Of a stretch of 64,000 nucleotides of DNA, positions 1-8,227 are shown in pieces. The first letter of the stretch is position 1. Each line of letters begins with the position of its first letter. The DNA is from Lentzea cavernae (lineage in GTDB: Bacteria > Actinomycetota > Actinomycetes > Mycobacteriales > Pseudonocardiaceae): NCBI RefSeq assembly GCF_014653695.1, contig NZ_BNAR01000026.1, positions 40,575 through 104,574 on the forward strand, given 5' to 3'. The notes beneath the pieces were generated by a model. That model was not told the DNA's origin. It made no database searches and saw only the letters and a list, made by a program, of their open reading frames with translations. A program made the position numbers and the translations under genes.

Positions 1-807
1 CACCCGCTCGACCAGCGCCGGACCCGCGCTGCACAGGTCGAGCAGGGCCTCGGTGATCTGCAGGTTGGTGCGCTCGTTGCCGCCACCGACGTTGTAGACC
101 TCGCCGGCCCGCCCCGAGGTGAGCACCAGCTGGATCGCCCGGCAGTGGTCGGACACGTGCAGCCACTCCCGCACGTTCGACCCGTCCCCGTACAACGGCA
201 CCTTGAGGCCGTTGAACAGGTTCGTGATGAACAACGGGATCAGCTTCTCCGGGTGCTGGTACGGCCCGTAGTTGTTGGAGCAGCGCGTGATCGACACGTC
301 CAGGCCGTGCGTCCGCCAGTACGCGCGGGCGATCAGGTCGCTGGACGCCTTCGAGGCGGCGTAGGGGGAGTTCGGCTGCAGCGGCCACGTCTCCGTCCAG
401 GCGCCGTCGTCGATCGACCCGTACACCTCGTCGGTGGACACGTGCACGACCCGGGACACCCCGGTGCGGCGGCAGGCCTCCAGCAGCGTCTGCGTGCCGA
501 GGACGTTGGTAAGCACGAAGTCCGCGGCGGCCGTCAGCGAACGGTCCACGTGCGACTCGGCGGCGAAGTGCACCACCGCGTCGTGGCCCGGCAGCAGCTC
601 CAGCAACAGCTCCAGGTCGCAGACGTCGCCTTCCACGAACGACATCCGCGGGTGCGACTCGGGCAGGTTCGCGCGGTTCCCGGCGTACGTCAGCTTGTCC
701 AGCACGGTGACGTGCGCGTCCTCGTAACCCGCGTACCCGCCGTCGAGCAGCGTGCGGGCGTAGTGCGAGCCGATGAACCCGGCCGCCCCGGTGACCAGCA
801 GCTTCAC
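1..807 (-). CDS. rfbB: dTDP-glucose 4,6-dehydratase (3' end outside window)
   Basis: This gene encodes an NAD-dependent short-chain dehydratase that converts dTDP-glucose to dTDP-4-keto-6-deoxyglucose, the branch point for rhamnose and antibiotic deoxysugars. Translating the minus strand from the GTG at 807 gives an N-terminal Rossmann motif (GAAGFIGSH), a STDEVYGS segment with the catalytic Thr-Asp-Glu, and YAASKASSD, the YxxxK catalytic pair. About 269 codons are visible; family members are about 320-330 residues, so only the C-terminus is missing beyond position 1. Its GTG start overlaps the stop of the upstream thymidylyltransferase by 4 nt (GTGA), so the two are translationally coupled and form a sugar-nucleotide pair. 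Confidence 0.93.
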   Translation of the reverse strand, partial: MKLLVTGAAGFIGSHYARTLLDGGYAGYEDAHVTVLDKLTYAGNRANLPESHPRMSFVEGDVCDLELLLELLPGHDAVVHFAAESHVDRSLTAAADFVLTNVLGTQTLLEACRRTGVSRVVHVSTDEVYGSIDDGAWTETWPLQPNSPYAASKASSDLIARAYWRTHGLDVSITRCSNNYGPYQHPEKLIPLFITNLFNGLKVPLYGDGSNVREWLHVSDHCRAIQLVLTSGRAGEVYNVGGGNERTNLQITEALLDLCSAGPALVERV

Positions 808-1859
808 GCCGCCACCTCCACGTGTGCGTCGTCACCGACGACCAGCCGGTGCTGCTTGCCCGACCCGACCCGCGCCTTCCGCCCGATCAGCGAGGTCTCG
901 ATGCCGGAGACGTTGTGCACGAAGGCACCCGACAGCACGATCGAGTCGGACACCCCGGACTCGGTGATCCGGCAGTCCGCGCCGATGGCCGTGTACGGCC
1001 CGATGATCGACTCCTCGACCAGCGTGCCGGCACCGATGATCGCGGGCCCGACGATGCACGACCGCACGACGCGCGCGCCCTCCTCGACCACGACGTCCCC
1101 GATGAGCGTGCTCTCCTCGTCGACGACGCCCTGGATGTCGGTGCGCAGCCTCTGCAGCACCTCGCGGTTGCACTCCAGCACGTCCTCGACCTTCCCGGTG
1201 TCCTTCCAGAACCCCGAGTAGATCCGTGCGCGCACGTCGCGGTCGTTCGTCACGAGCCACTGCAGCGCGTCGGTGATCTCCAGCTCGCCGCGCCACGACG
1301 GCTCGATCGCGTCCACGGCCTCGTGGATGCGCGGGGTGAAGAAGTACACGCCGATCATGGCGAGGTCGCTGCGCGGCTCCTGCGGCTTCTCGACCAGCCG
1401 CGTCACGCGCGAGTTCTCGTCGACCTCCGCGACGCCGAACGCGCGCGGGTCCGGCACCTTGTAGACGACGACCTGGGCGGACGGCCGCACCGCCGCGAAC
1501 TCGTCGGCGATCTCGGAGATCCCCTCGACGAGCATGTTGTCGCCCAGGTACATCACGAAGTCGTCGTCGCCGAGGAACGGCCGCGCGATCTTGACGCAGT
1601 GCGCGAGTCCCAGCGGCGAGTCCTGCGGGATGTACGTGATCGCCACGCCGAGGGCGGACCCGTCTCCCAGCACGTCGGAGATCTCGTGTGCGCGGTCGCC
1701 GACGATGATGCCGATCTCGGTGATCCCGATCTCGCGCAGGTTGTCCACCACGTACTCGAGCACGGGCTTGTTGGCGATCGGGATCAGTTGTTTCGGCATC
1801 GAGTAGCTGAATGGTCGCAGGCGTGTTCCCGCGCCTCCGGACAGCACCAGGGCTTTCAT
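804..1859 (-). CDS. rfbA: Glucose-1-phosphate thymidylyltransferase, long StrD-type
   Basis: This enzyme makes dTDP-glucose from glucose-1-phosphate and dTTP, the substrate of the overlapping rfbB product. The N-terminus shows the nucleotidyltransferase signature LSGGAGTRLRPFS followed by KQLIPIANKP, and a later YLGDNM metal/nucleotide site. At 351 aa it is longer than the ~290-aa RmlA and carries a C-terminal left-handed beta-helix region (repeats around GDVVVEEGARV and GPAIIGAGTLVEES), the form seen in StrD-like proteins of secondary-metabolite and cell-envelope sugar pathways. ATG start; a strong hairpin lies upstream at 1941-1975, which isolates it from the next gene. No glycosyltransferase or other deoxysugar gene is visible in the window, so the end product is unknown. 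Confidence 0.93.
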   Translation of the reverse strand: MKALVLSGGAGTRLRPFSYSMPKQLIPIANKPVLEYVVDNLREIGITEIGIIVGDRAHEISDVLGDGSALGVAITYIPQDSPLGLAHCVKIARPFLGDDDFVMYLGDNMLVEGISEIADEFAAVRPSAQVVVYKVPDPRAFGVAEVDENSRVTRLVEKPQEPRSDLAMIGVYFFTPRIHEAVDAIEPSWRGELEITDALQWLVTNDRDVRARIYSGFWKDTGKVEDVLECNREVLQRLRTDIQGVVDEESTLIGDVVVEEGARVVRSCIVGPAIIGAGTLVEESIIGPYTAIGADCRITESGVSDSIVLSGAFVHNVSGIETSLIGRKARVGSGKQHRLVVGDDAHVEVAA

Positions 1860-1940
1860 GGAACGTCTCCTCCACCGTCACGTGGCACCGAGGTTCGCCG
1901 CCCTCGGTGGACCGCAACTGGAGAACGACCTCAACAACGA

Positions 1941-1975
1941 GGAAGGGCCCGCGCTGCGGCAGCGCGGGTCCTTCC
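1941..1975 (-). terminator. Strong hairpin terminator
   Basis: Two 17-nt arms (1941-1957 and 1959-1975; GGAAGG.CCCGCGCTGC pairing with GCAGCGCGGGTCCTTCC, one G-T wobble) form a near-perfect stem just downstream of the minus-strand membrane protein gene ending at 1989. There is no long U tract, as is usual in actinobacteria. Confidence 0.8.
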
Positions 1976-1988
1976 AGCGAGATCAGAC

Positions 1989-2759
1989 CTACCGGTCGGT
2001 CATCGGCATGCCCGACGGGGGCGTCGGCGCCTCGCTCATGCGGGCGCCCACGTTCTGGGGCATCTCCTGCGACGCACGCGGCATCGGCGACTGGGCCTGC
2101 GCCTCGTCCTGCACGCGGGTCAGCCAGCCCTCCCAGCGCTGCTGCATCGGGCGGACCAGGCCGCCGCCCACACCGATGATGACGACGCCGGCGACGGTCG
2201 CGAGCACGGCGATCAGGACCGGCATGGTCACCGAGATCGCGATGCCCAGCTGGTTGAGGGCGGCGATGACGCCGAGCGCCATCACGAAGCCGTAGGTGAT
2301 GTTGCCCATGAGCTTCGTGTACGAGCGCTGGCCGAGCGCGCCGGTCACGAGGCCCTTGAGCGCCGTGCCGATGGCCGACGCGACGATCACGAGCACCAGC
2401 GCGACGACGATGCGCGGCAGGTACGCGATGACCTCGTTGAGCAGCGTGCTGACCGGGTTCGAGGCGCCGAAGACGCCGAACGCCAGCTGCAGCGCGATGA
2501 GCAGCACGAAGTAGTACACGATCTTGGCGATCAGACCGGAGGCGTCCATCGACGACTGCCGCATCGCGCTGTTGAGGCCGGACTTGTCGACCAGCTTCTC
2601 GAAGCCGACGCGCTTGAGCAGGAACCCGACGCCCTTGGCGAGTGCCTTCGCGATGAACCAGCCGATGAGCAGCACGACCAGGAAACCGAGCAGCTTCGGC
2701 ACGAACGTGGCGATCATCGCCCACGCCTGGCCCAGGCCCTCGGTGATTTGCGAGCCCAC
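1989..2759 (-). CDS. TM-helix-repeat membrane protein (MscS/CmpX-like)
   Basis: This is an integral membrane protein of 256 aa with about five hydrophobic helices containing conserved Gly/Ala-rich segments (LGFLVVLLIGWFIAKALAKG, VVALVLVIVASAIGTALKGLV, VLATVAGVVIIGVGGGLV). They resemble the TM-helix repeat found in CmpX and small mechanosensitive-channel relatives. The MscS beta domain is absent, so channel activity is inferred only. The GTG at 2759 was chosen as start because AAGGAGGG lies just upstream; a longer frame back to 2960 has no such signal and its extra residues look non-coding. The C-terminus is hydrophilic, rich in Pro/Met/Gln and probably cytoplasmic. It is a single gene bounded by terminators on both sides. 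Confidence 0.75.
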   Translation of the reverse strand: MGSQITEGLGQAWAMIATFVPKLLGFLVVLLIGWFIAKALAKGVGFLLKRVGFEKLVDKSGLNSAMRQSSMDASGLIAKIVYYFVLLIALQLAFGVFGASNPVSTLLNEVIAYLPRIVVALVLVIVASAIGTALKGLVTGALGQRSYTKLMGNITYGFVMALGVIAALNQLGIAISVTMPVLIAVLATVAGVVIIGVGGGLVRPMQQRWEGWLTRVQDEAQAQSPMPRASQEMPQNVGARMSEAPTPPSGMPMTDR

Positions 2760-2923
2760 GGGCCCTCCTTGAAAAAGTTGCGGTGAGTGAAGATCAGACG
2801 CGGTGATCGTTTCGTGGATCACACCGCTCCACAACTTCGACACTGCTACACGAAAGGGTGGCTGACGTGGATTTTTGTCGCAATACAGTCCAGAGTGGAA
2901 CCACCGGTGGGGACCGGGGAGAG

Positions 2924-2958
2924 GGAAGGGCCCGCCACGCTCCGTGGCGGGCCCTTCC
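2924..2958 (-). terminator. Perfect 16-bp hairpin terminator
   Basis: Arms 2924-2939 and 2943-2958 (GGAAGGGCCCGCCACG and its exact complement, loop CTC) sit 10 nt downstream of the stop of the minus-strand peptidase gene. The sequence shares the GGAAGGGCCCGC core with the hairpin at 1941. Confidence 0.85.
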
Positions 2959-2967
2959 ACATGTCCG

Positions 2968-4524
2968 CTACGGCCGCGCGGAGAACCCGCGGCCGTCGAG
3001 GTAGGCCTGGATGCCCTCCGGCGACAACGCCGGCGCGGCCCCTCCCTGCCCGTCCTTCGGCACGTCCGGGCGCGGGTCGCCGGTGCACTCGGAGCTGCTG
3101 CCCGGCAGCGCGCCGTCGATCAGGTACCGGTTGACCTTGGCGTCGACGCAGGCGTTGCCGCCGTTGTAGAGGCCGTGCTTGCCCTCGTCGGTGACGGTGA
3201 TCAGGTTGTGCCCGAGCCGCCGCGCCATCGCCGGGCCGCTCGCGTACTGGGTCTGCGTGTCGCCCTCGGACTGCACGACGACGCCGATCGGGTACCCGTC
3301 GCGCGCGATCTTGACCGGCGGCTCCGGCGGCGTGAACGAGCGGAACGTGCACGTCATCGGCGCTGCCCGGACGATGCCGAAGCCGTACGGGTAGCGGTCG
3401 CGGAACATCCGCATGTCCTCGTAGTAGACGTGCAGGTCGGTCGGCCAGTCCGACTCGCAGGTGACCGTGTCGAACACGCCGGAGCGCAGTTCCTCCAGAC
3501 CGGTCTTCGCGAGCACCTGACCGGCCTTGGCGCCCTCGCTGTTCGCCGGCTTTTCCCCCGACCGCAGCTTGGTCACGATCGACGCGAGGTCCGACCACAG
3601 TGGACGGTAGCGGGCGCCGACGCCCATGGCGCCGTCGAAGGACGACTGGTTGTGCTCACCGATCGGGGTGGTGTGCAGCTTCGTGGCGACCTTCTCGACC
3701 TCGGCGAGCACCTCGTCCCGCGACTTGCCCAGCCCGAACTTCTCGTTGCGCTCCCCCGCCCACGTCGCCCACGCCTCGACGTCGTGCCGGTACGCGATGG
3801 CCTGCTGGCGGAACTGCTCGTGCCAGATCCACTCCGGGTGCACCGCGGAGTCGAGCACGCTGCGGTCGAGCCGGTTCGGGAACAACGTCCCGTACACCGC
3901 GCCCAGGTAGGTGCCGTAGGAGTAGCCCAGGTAGTTGATCTTCGACTCGCCCAGCACCGCGCGCACGACGTCCATGTCCCGCGCGGTGTTCGCGGTGCTG
4001 ATGAACTGCCGGATCCCGCCGGCCGACGTCTGGCACGCCTCCTCGGCCTCCCGCGCCTCGGCCGCCCACTTGCCGAACTCGCCGTCCGCGGGCCGGGACT
4101 CGGGCGCGGCGATCGCGGGCGCGCTGCGGCAGTTCAGCGCCGTCGACCCGCCGACACCGCGCGGGTCGATGCCGATCACGTCGTGGACCTGCGCGAGCTC
4201 GGACCTCGCCAGGAACAGCGGCAGCCCCAGCCCGGAACCGCCAGGTCCACCCGGATTGGTGAACAGCACGCCGCGCCTGCGGTCGGCGGCCGTGGCCTTC
4301 TTGCGGCTGACGGTCAGGTTGATCCGGTCTCCACCCGGTTTGGCGTAGTCGAGCGGCGCGACGAGCGTGGTGCATTCCAGTCCGGCGAGCTTTCCGCTGC
4401 ACGGCGCCCACGTGACCGGTTGGGCGTGGAACTCGGCGAGGGGGTCGGGAGGATCGGCGGAGGCGCCCGCGCTCGTCGTCAGCAGCGTCATCACACTCAG
4501 GGCAAGGGCCGGGAACCTACGCAA
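2968..4524 (-). CDS. Secreted tripeptidyl aminopeptidase-like alpha/beta hydrolase
   Basis: This is a secreted serine hydrolase of the Streptomyces Tap/SlpD/SlpE type, which removes tripeptides or processes N-termini of exported proteins. The N-terminus (RRFPALALSVMTLLTTSAGASA) is a signal peptide. The alpha/beta-hydrolase core shows the oxyanion segment NPGGPGGSG, IDPRGVGGS, and the nucleophile elbow GYSYGTYLG. The C-terminal part (VVQSEGDTQTQYASG then TVTDEGKHGLY) carries the Asp and His of the triad in the TAP-like C-terminal domain. I prefer the TTG at 4524 because GGAGG sits 7 nt upstream; a GTG at 4545 in the same frame has no clear ribosome-binding site. It is monocistronic and divergent from fasR. 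Substrate is not evident. Confidence 0.9.
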   Translation of the reverse strand: MRRFPALALSVMTLLTTSAGASADPPDPLAEFHAQPVTWAPCSGKLAGLECTTLVAPLDYAKPGGDRINLTVSRKKATAADRRRGVLFTNPGGPGGSGLGLPLFLARSELAQVHDVIGIDPRGVGGSTALNCRSAPAIAAPESRPADGEFGKWAAEAREAEEACQTSAGGIRQFISTANTARDMDVVRAVLGESKINYLGYSYGTYLGAVYGTLFPNRLDRSVLDSAVHPEWIWHEQFRQQAIAYRHDVEAWATWAGERNEKFGLGKSRDEVLAEVEKVATKLHTTPIGEHNQSSFDGAMGVGARYRPLWSDLASIVTKLRSGEKPANSEGAKAGQVLAKTGLEELRSGVFDTVTCESDWPTDLHVYYEDMRMFRDRYPYGFGIVRAAPMTCTFRSFTPPEPPVKIARDGYPIGVVVQSEGDTQTQYASGPAMARRLGHNLITVTDEGKHGLYNGGNACVDAKVNRYLIDGALPGSSSECTGDPRPDVPKDGQGGAAPALSPEGIQAYLDGRGFSARP

Positions 4525-4646
4525 GACGAAACCTCCGCGCCGCACTGAAAGACCTCTGCTGCCCGAAGGTATGGCCGTTCAACCGGCCGCACGGGTTTCT
4601 GTCACCCGTACCGGTGATGTCACCTCACTGGCCCTAAGCTGCGGGT

Positions 4647-5846
4647 ATGACCAGCAGCAAGGCGAAGGAGGAGCACCCGCCGCAGCTCTCCGCCCGCACC
4701 ATGCGCAAGATCGAACGCGCGTCGGGCTCGCTCGCGACCGCCAGCGTGTCCGAGATGGAGCGGCGGCTGCCGTGGTTCGCCCGGATGCCCGCCGACCAGC
4801 GGGCGAGCGTCCTGCTGCTGATCCAGAACGGCGTGGCGGGGTTCTGCGAGTGGCTGCACGACCGGCAGCAGGCCATCCGGCTGACCGCCGACGCGTTCCG
4901 CAGCGCCCCCAAGGACATCTCCCGCTGGGTCAGCCTGCGCCAGACCGTCGAACTGGTCCGGATCGCCCTGGAGCTGTTCGAGGGGCAGTTGCCCGAGATG
5001 GCGGCGAACGACGCGGAGCGCGCGCTGCTGATGGAGGGCGTGCTGCGGTACGGGCGGGAGATCGCCTTCTCGGCCGCCACCTCCTACGCGGCGGCCGCCG
5101 AGGCGCGCGGCGCGTGGGACGCCCGGCTGGAGGCGCTGGTCGTCGACGGCATCGTGCGCGGCGACCCCGAGGAGTCGTTGCTCTCCCGCGCGGCCGCCCT
5201 GGGCTGGGACCCGGCGCTGGAAGCCACGGTTCTCGTCGGCAACCCCGGCGGCGAGGACCCACCCGCGATCATCTACTCGGTGCGCAGCAAGGCCGCCCGT
5301 GCGAGCCGGCCGGTGCTGCTGTCCGTGCAGGGCTCACGGCTGGTCGTCGTGCTCGGCGGGCCGACGGAGACCGGGGAGGACGTGCTCGGGCGCATCGCCG
5401 AGGGCTTCGGCGAGGGCCCGGTCGTGGCGGGGCCCACGGTGGCCAGCCTGTCCGAGGCCCACCGCAGCGCCAGTGACGCGCTGAGCGGGCTGCGGGCCGT
5501 GGTCGGCTGGCCCGCGGCGCCCAGGCCCGTCCGATCGCTCGACCTGCTGCCGGAACGGGCCCTGGCCGGCGATCCGGAGGCCGAGTGGCAGCTCGTGGAC
5601 AGGGTCGCCCGGCCGCTGGAGGACGCGGGCGGCGCGCTGCTGGAGACCGTGGACGCCTTCCTCGAGGTGGGCGGCGTGCTCGAGACGTGCGCGAAAAGAC
5701 TGTTCGTGCACCCGAACACGGTCAGATATCGCCTTCGGCGCGTTCAGGAAATGACGGGAAGAAATGCACATGACGCTCGAGACGCACTTGTGCTTCGCGT
5801 CGCATTGTCTGTAGGACGTCTAGCGCGCTCCCGGGGCCTGTGGTAG
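4647..5846 (+). CDS. fasR: PucR-family activator of fatty acid synthesis (FasR)
   Basis: This 399-aa transcription factor matches, in architecture and position, FasR of Streptomyces coelicolor, which activates the fabD-fabH-acpP-fabF operon. The N-terminal RsbRD-like helical region (about 30-160) precedes a GGDEF-like central region. The C-terminal PucR helix-turn-helix is the segment VGGVLETCAKRLFVHPNTVRYRLRRVQEMTG (about 350-380, given here as ends only: VGGVLETCAKRLF and HPNTVRYRLRRV). It lies directly upstream of fabD on the same strand with about 195 nt between them, and that gap holds an inverted repeat at 5955-5973 that could be its operator. ATG start at 4647. Confidence 0.88.
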   Translation: MTSSKAKEEHPPQLSARTMRKIERASGSLATASVSEMERRLPWFARMPADQRASVLLLIQNGVAGFCEWLHDRQQAIRLTADAFRSAPKDISRWVSLRQTVELVRIALELFEGQLPEMAANDAERALLMEGVLRYGREIAFSAATSYAAAAEARGAWDARLEALVVDGIVRGDPEESLLSRAAALGWDPALEATVLVGNPGGEDPPAIIYSVRSKAARASRPVLLSVQGSRLVVVLGGPTETGEDVLGRIAEGFGEGPVVAGPTVASLSEAHRSASDALSGLRAVVGWPAAPRPVRSLDLLPERALAGDPEAEWQLVDRVARPLEDAGGALLETVDAFLEVGGVLETCAKRLFVHPNTVRYRLRRVQEMTGRNAHDARDALVLRVALSVGRLARSRGLW

Positions 5847-5954
5847 CCAAGAGCGTGTGACGGACTTCGCACACAGCCGTTGGAGTGAGGGCCAAACGAC
5901 TGTCCACCGCGCTGAGCTGCGGTGACGTCGCGGAGCGTTCACCAGGCCGACACT

Positions 5955-5973
5955 TTTGTAGGGTCTCTACAAA
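5955..5973 (+). promoter_or_regulatory. Inverted repeat, candidate FasR operator
   Basis: TTTGTAG and CTACAAA form perfect 7-bp arms around the spacer GGTCT, about 70 nt before fabD. The AT-rich palindrome stands out from its surroundings. As I recall, the S. coelicolor FasR site upstream of fabD has a similar TTTTGTAGG...CCTACAAAA form, so this is the likely activator site; binding is inferred. Confidence 0.65.
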
Positions 5974-6040
5974 TACGATCGCAGTACTTCGTTCTTCACA
6001 GCATGGGGTACCGGTGGGTTCACCAGCTTTAGTAATCGAC

Positions 6041-6970
6041 GTGATCGCACTCCTCGCGCCCGGACAAGGGTCCCAGACGCCCGGCATGCTCACCCCCTGG
6101 CTCGAACTGGAGGGGGCGGAGAAGCAGGTCCGGACGTGGTCGGAGATCACGGGGCTCGACCTGGTGCGCCTCGGCACCACCGCGGAGGCCGGCGAGATCG
6201 TCGACACCGCGATCACCCAGCCGCTGGTCGTGGCACTCGCGCTGCTCGCGTTCGACGAGCTGCGCCGCCGCGTCGAACTGCCGTCCGCCGTCGTCGTCGG
6301 CGGCCACTCGGTCGGTGAGCTCGCCGCCGCGTCGGTCGCGGGCGTCATCAGCGCCGACGACGCCGTCGCCCTGGCCGCCGTGCGCGGTCGTGCGATGGCC
6401 GAGGCGTGCGCCCTCGAGCCGACCGGCATGGCCGCGGTGCTCGGCGGCGACGAGCAGGAGGTGCTCGCGCGCCTCGAGGAGCTCGGCCTCGTCCCGGCCA
6501 ACCGCAACGGCGCGAGCCAGATCGTCGCGGCCGGTCCCCACCCCGCGCTCGACGAGCTCGCGGCGAACCCGCCCGGCACGGCGAAGGTCCGCAAGCTGGC
6601 CGTCGCGGGCGCGTTCCACACCAAGTACATGGCGCCGGCAGAAGACGCCGTGCGCGCGCGTGCCGCCGAAGTCACCACGCACGACCCGTCGCTGCCGCTG
6701 CTGTCCAACAAGGACGGTCAGCTCGTCACCGAGGGCTCCGAGGTGCTGGCGCGCCTGGTCTCCCAGGTCACGAGCCCGGTCCGCTGGGACGTCTGCCAGG
6801 CCACCCTCGTCGAGCGCGGCGTCACCGGCTCGGTCGAGCTGCCGCCCGCCGGCGTGCTGACGGGTCTCGCCAAGCGTGCGATGAAGGGCACCGCAACCCT
6901 CGCCCTGAAGACCCCTGACCAGCTCGAGAAGGTCGCGGAGCTCTTCGACACAGTTGGAGCCGTTAAGTGA
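6041..6970 (+). CDS. fabD: Malonyl-CoA:ACP transacylase
   Basis: FabD transfers malonyl from CoA to the acyl carrier protein to supply FAS II elongation. The N-terminus from the GTG at 6041 reads MIALLAPGQGSQTPGM, the conserved start of the family. The catalytic serine is in GGHSVGE (Ser90) and the catalytic histidine in AGAFHTKYM (His193). Length is 309 aa, normal for FabD. An in-frame GTG at 6014 would add nine residues that are not family-like. The stop codon overlaps the fabH start (GTGA), indicating coupled translation. Confidence 0.95.
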   Translation: MIALLAPGQGSQTPGMLTPWLELEGAEKQVRTWSEITGLDLVRLGTTAEAGEIVDTAITQPLVVALALLAFDELRRRVELPSAVVVGGHSVGELAAASVAGVISADDAVALAAVRGRAMAEACALEPTGMAAVLGGDEQEVLARLEELGLVPANRNGASQIVAAGPHPALDELAANPPGTAKVRKLAVAGAFHTKYMAPAEDAVRARAAEVTTHDPSLPLLSNKDGQLVTEGSEVLARLVSQVTSPVRWDVCQATLVERGVTGSVELPPAGVLTGLAKRAMKGTATLALKTPDQLEKVAELFDTVGAVK

Positions 6971-7944
6971 CGACCTTCCAGGCCCCGCAGCCGTCCGCGG
7001 GTAGCCGCATCCTCGGCCTCGGCAGCTACCAGCCCGAGACCGTGGTGAGCAACCACGACCTCGCCGCGCGCATGGACACCTCGGACGAGTGGATCCGCGA
7101 ACGCGTCGGCATCGCCAACAGGCGCGTGGCCGCGAAGGACGAGGGCGTCGTCGACATGTCCGTCCTCGCGGGCGGCAAGGCGATCGAGGACGCGGGCCTC
7201 TCGCCGCAGGACATCGGCGGCGTGATCGTGGCGACGTGCACCATGCCGTCGACCATCCCGAACGCCGCCGCGCAGGTCGCCACCAGGCTCGGCATCACCG
7301 CCGCGGCCGCGTTCGACCTGAACGCCGCGTGCGCGGGCTTCTGCTACGCCGTCGCGACCGCCGCGGACATCGTCCGCGCGGGAACGGTGAAGAACGTCCT
7401 CGTCATCGGCGCGGAGAAGCTCACCGACTGGACCCACCAGGACGACCGCTCGACCGCGATCATCTTCGCGGACGGCGCCGGTGCCGTCGTGGTCGGCGCC
7501 AGCGACACGAACGAGATCGGCCCCGTCGCCTGGGGCTCGGACGGCTCGATGTCCGAGGTCATCAGGATCGACGACCGCGACTCGTTCATCCACCAGGAGG
7601 GCCAGACGGTCTTCCGGTGGGCCACCACGCAGGTCGCCCCGGTGGCGATCCGCGCGGCCGAACTGGCGGGCGTCGAACTGTCCGACGTGGACGTGTTCGT
7701 CCCGCACCAGGCGAACCTGAGGATCATCGAGGCGATCGCCAAGCGCCTGCGCAAGCAGGGTGCGCGCGAGGACCTGAAGGTCGCCCGAGACATCGTCGAA
7801 TCCGGCAACACCTCCTCCGCCTCGGTCCCCATGGCACTGGACCACATGAGGGCGGCGGGCGAGATCTCCTCCGGGGATGTCGTGCTGATGGTCGGTTTCG
7901 GCGCGGGCCTGTCCTACGCGGGACAGGTGGTCCGGTGCCCGTGA
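6967..7944 (+). CDS. fabH: 3-oxoacyl-ACP synthase III
   Basis: FabH condenses an acyl-CoA primer (branched-chain primers in actinobacteria) with malonyl-ACP to start FAS II. The Cys-His-Asn triad is visible: Cys122 in NAACAGF, His247 in PHQANLRI and Asn281 in ESGNTSSASVP. Length 325 aa is typical. It starts with GTG overlapping the fabD stop by 4 nt and is followed after 46 nt by acpP. The C-terminal GFGAGLSYAG loop is conserved. Confidence 0.96.
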   Translation: MTTFQAPQPSAGSRILGLGSYQPETVVSNHDLAARMDTSDEWIRERVGIANRRVAAKDEGVVDMSVLAGGKAIEDAGLSPQDIGGVIVATCTMPSTIPNAAAQVATRLGITAAAAFDLNAACAGFCYAVATAADIVRAGTVKNVLVIGAEKLTDWTHQDDRSTAIIFADGAGAVVVGASDTNEIGPVAWGSDGSMSEVIRIDDRDSFIHQEGQTVFRWATTQVAPVAIRAAELAGVELSDVDVFVPHQANLRIIEAIAKRLRKQGAREDLKVARDIVESGNTSSASVPMALDHMRAAGEISSGDVVLMVGFGAGLSYAGQVVRCP

Positions 7945-7990
7945 GCACCACCCCCGGTTTTTCCATCGTTTCAATCGAAAGGGAACTTCA

Positions 7991-8227
7991 GTGAGCGACA
8001 CCGTCCTTTCCGGCCTTGCCGAGATCGTCGAAGAGGTCGCCGGCGTTGCCGCCGACGACGTCACCGCTGACAAGTCCTTCGTGGACGACCTGGACATCGA
8101 CTCGCTGTCGATGGTCGAGATCGCCGTCCAAGCCGAGGACAAGTTCGGCGTGAAGATCCCCGACGACGAGCTGGCCAACCTCAAGACCGTTGGTGACGCG
8201 GTGAACTACATCACCAGCAACAAGTGA
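7991..8227 (+). CDS. acpP: Acyl carrier protein
   Basis: This 78-aa acidic protein carries growing acyl chains on a phosphopantetheine arm. The attachment serine is Ser38 in the DIDSLSM motif. The GTG start at 7991 follows an AAAGGGAACTTCA leader. The TGA stop overlaps the GTG of fabF (GTGA), so ACP and FabF translation are linked. Its place between fabH and fabF is the standard actinobacterial order. Confidence 0.97.
   Translation: MSDTVLSGLAEIVEEVAGVAADDVTADKSFVDDLDIDSLSMVEIAVQAEDKFGVKIPDDELANLKTVGDAVNYITSNK

Noticed and set aside
1..1859. Full deoxysugar biosynthetic cluster
   Set aside because: Only the two dTDP-glucose genes are visible; no epimerase, reductase or glycosyltransferase lies beside them in this window.
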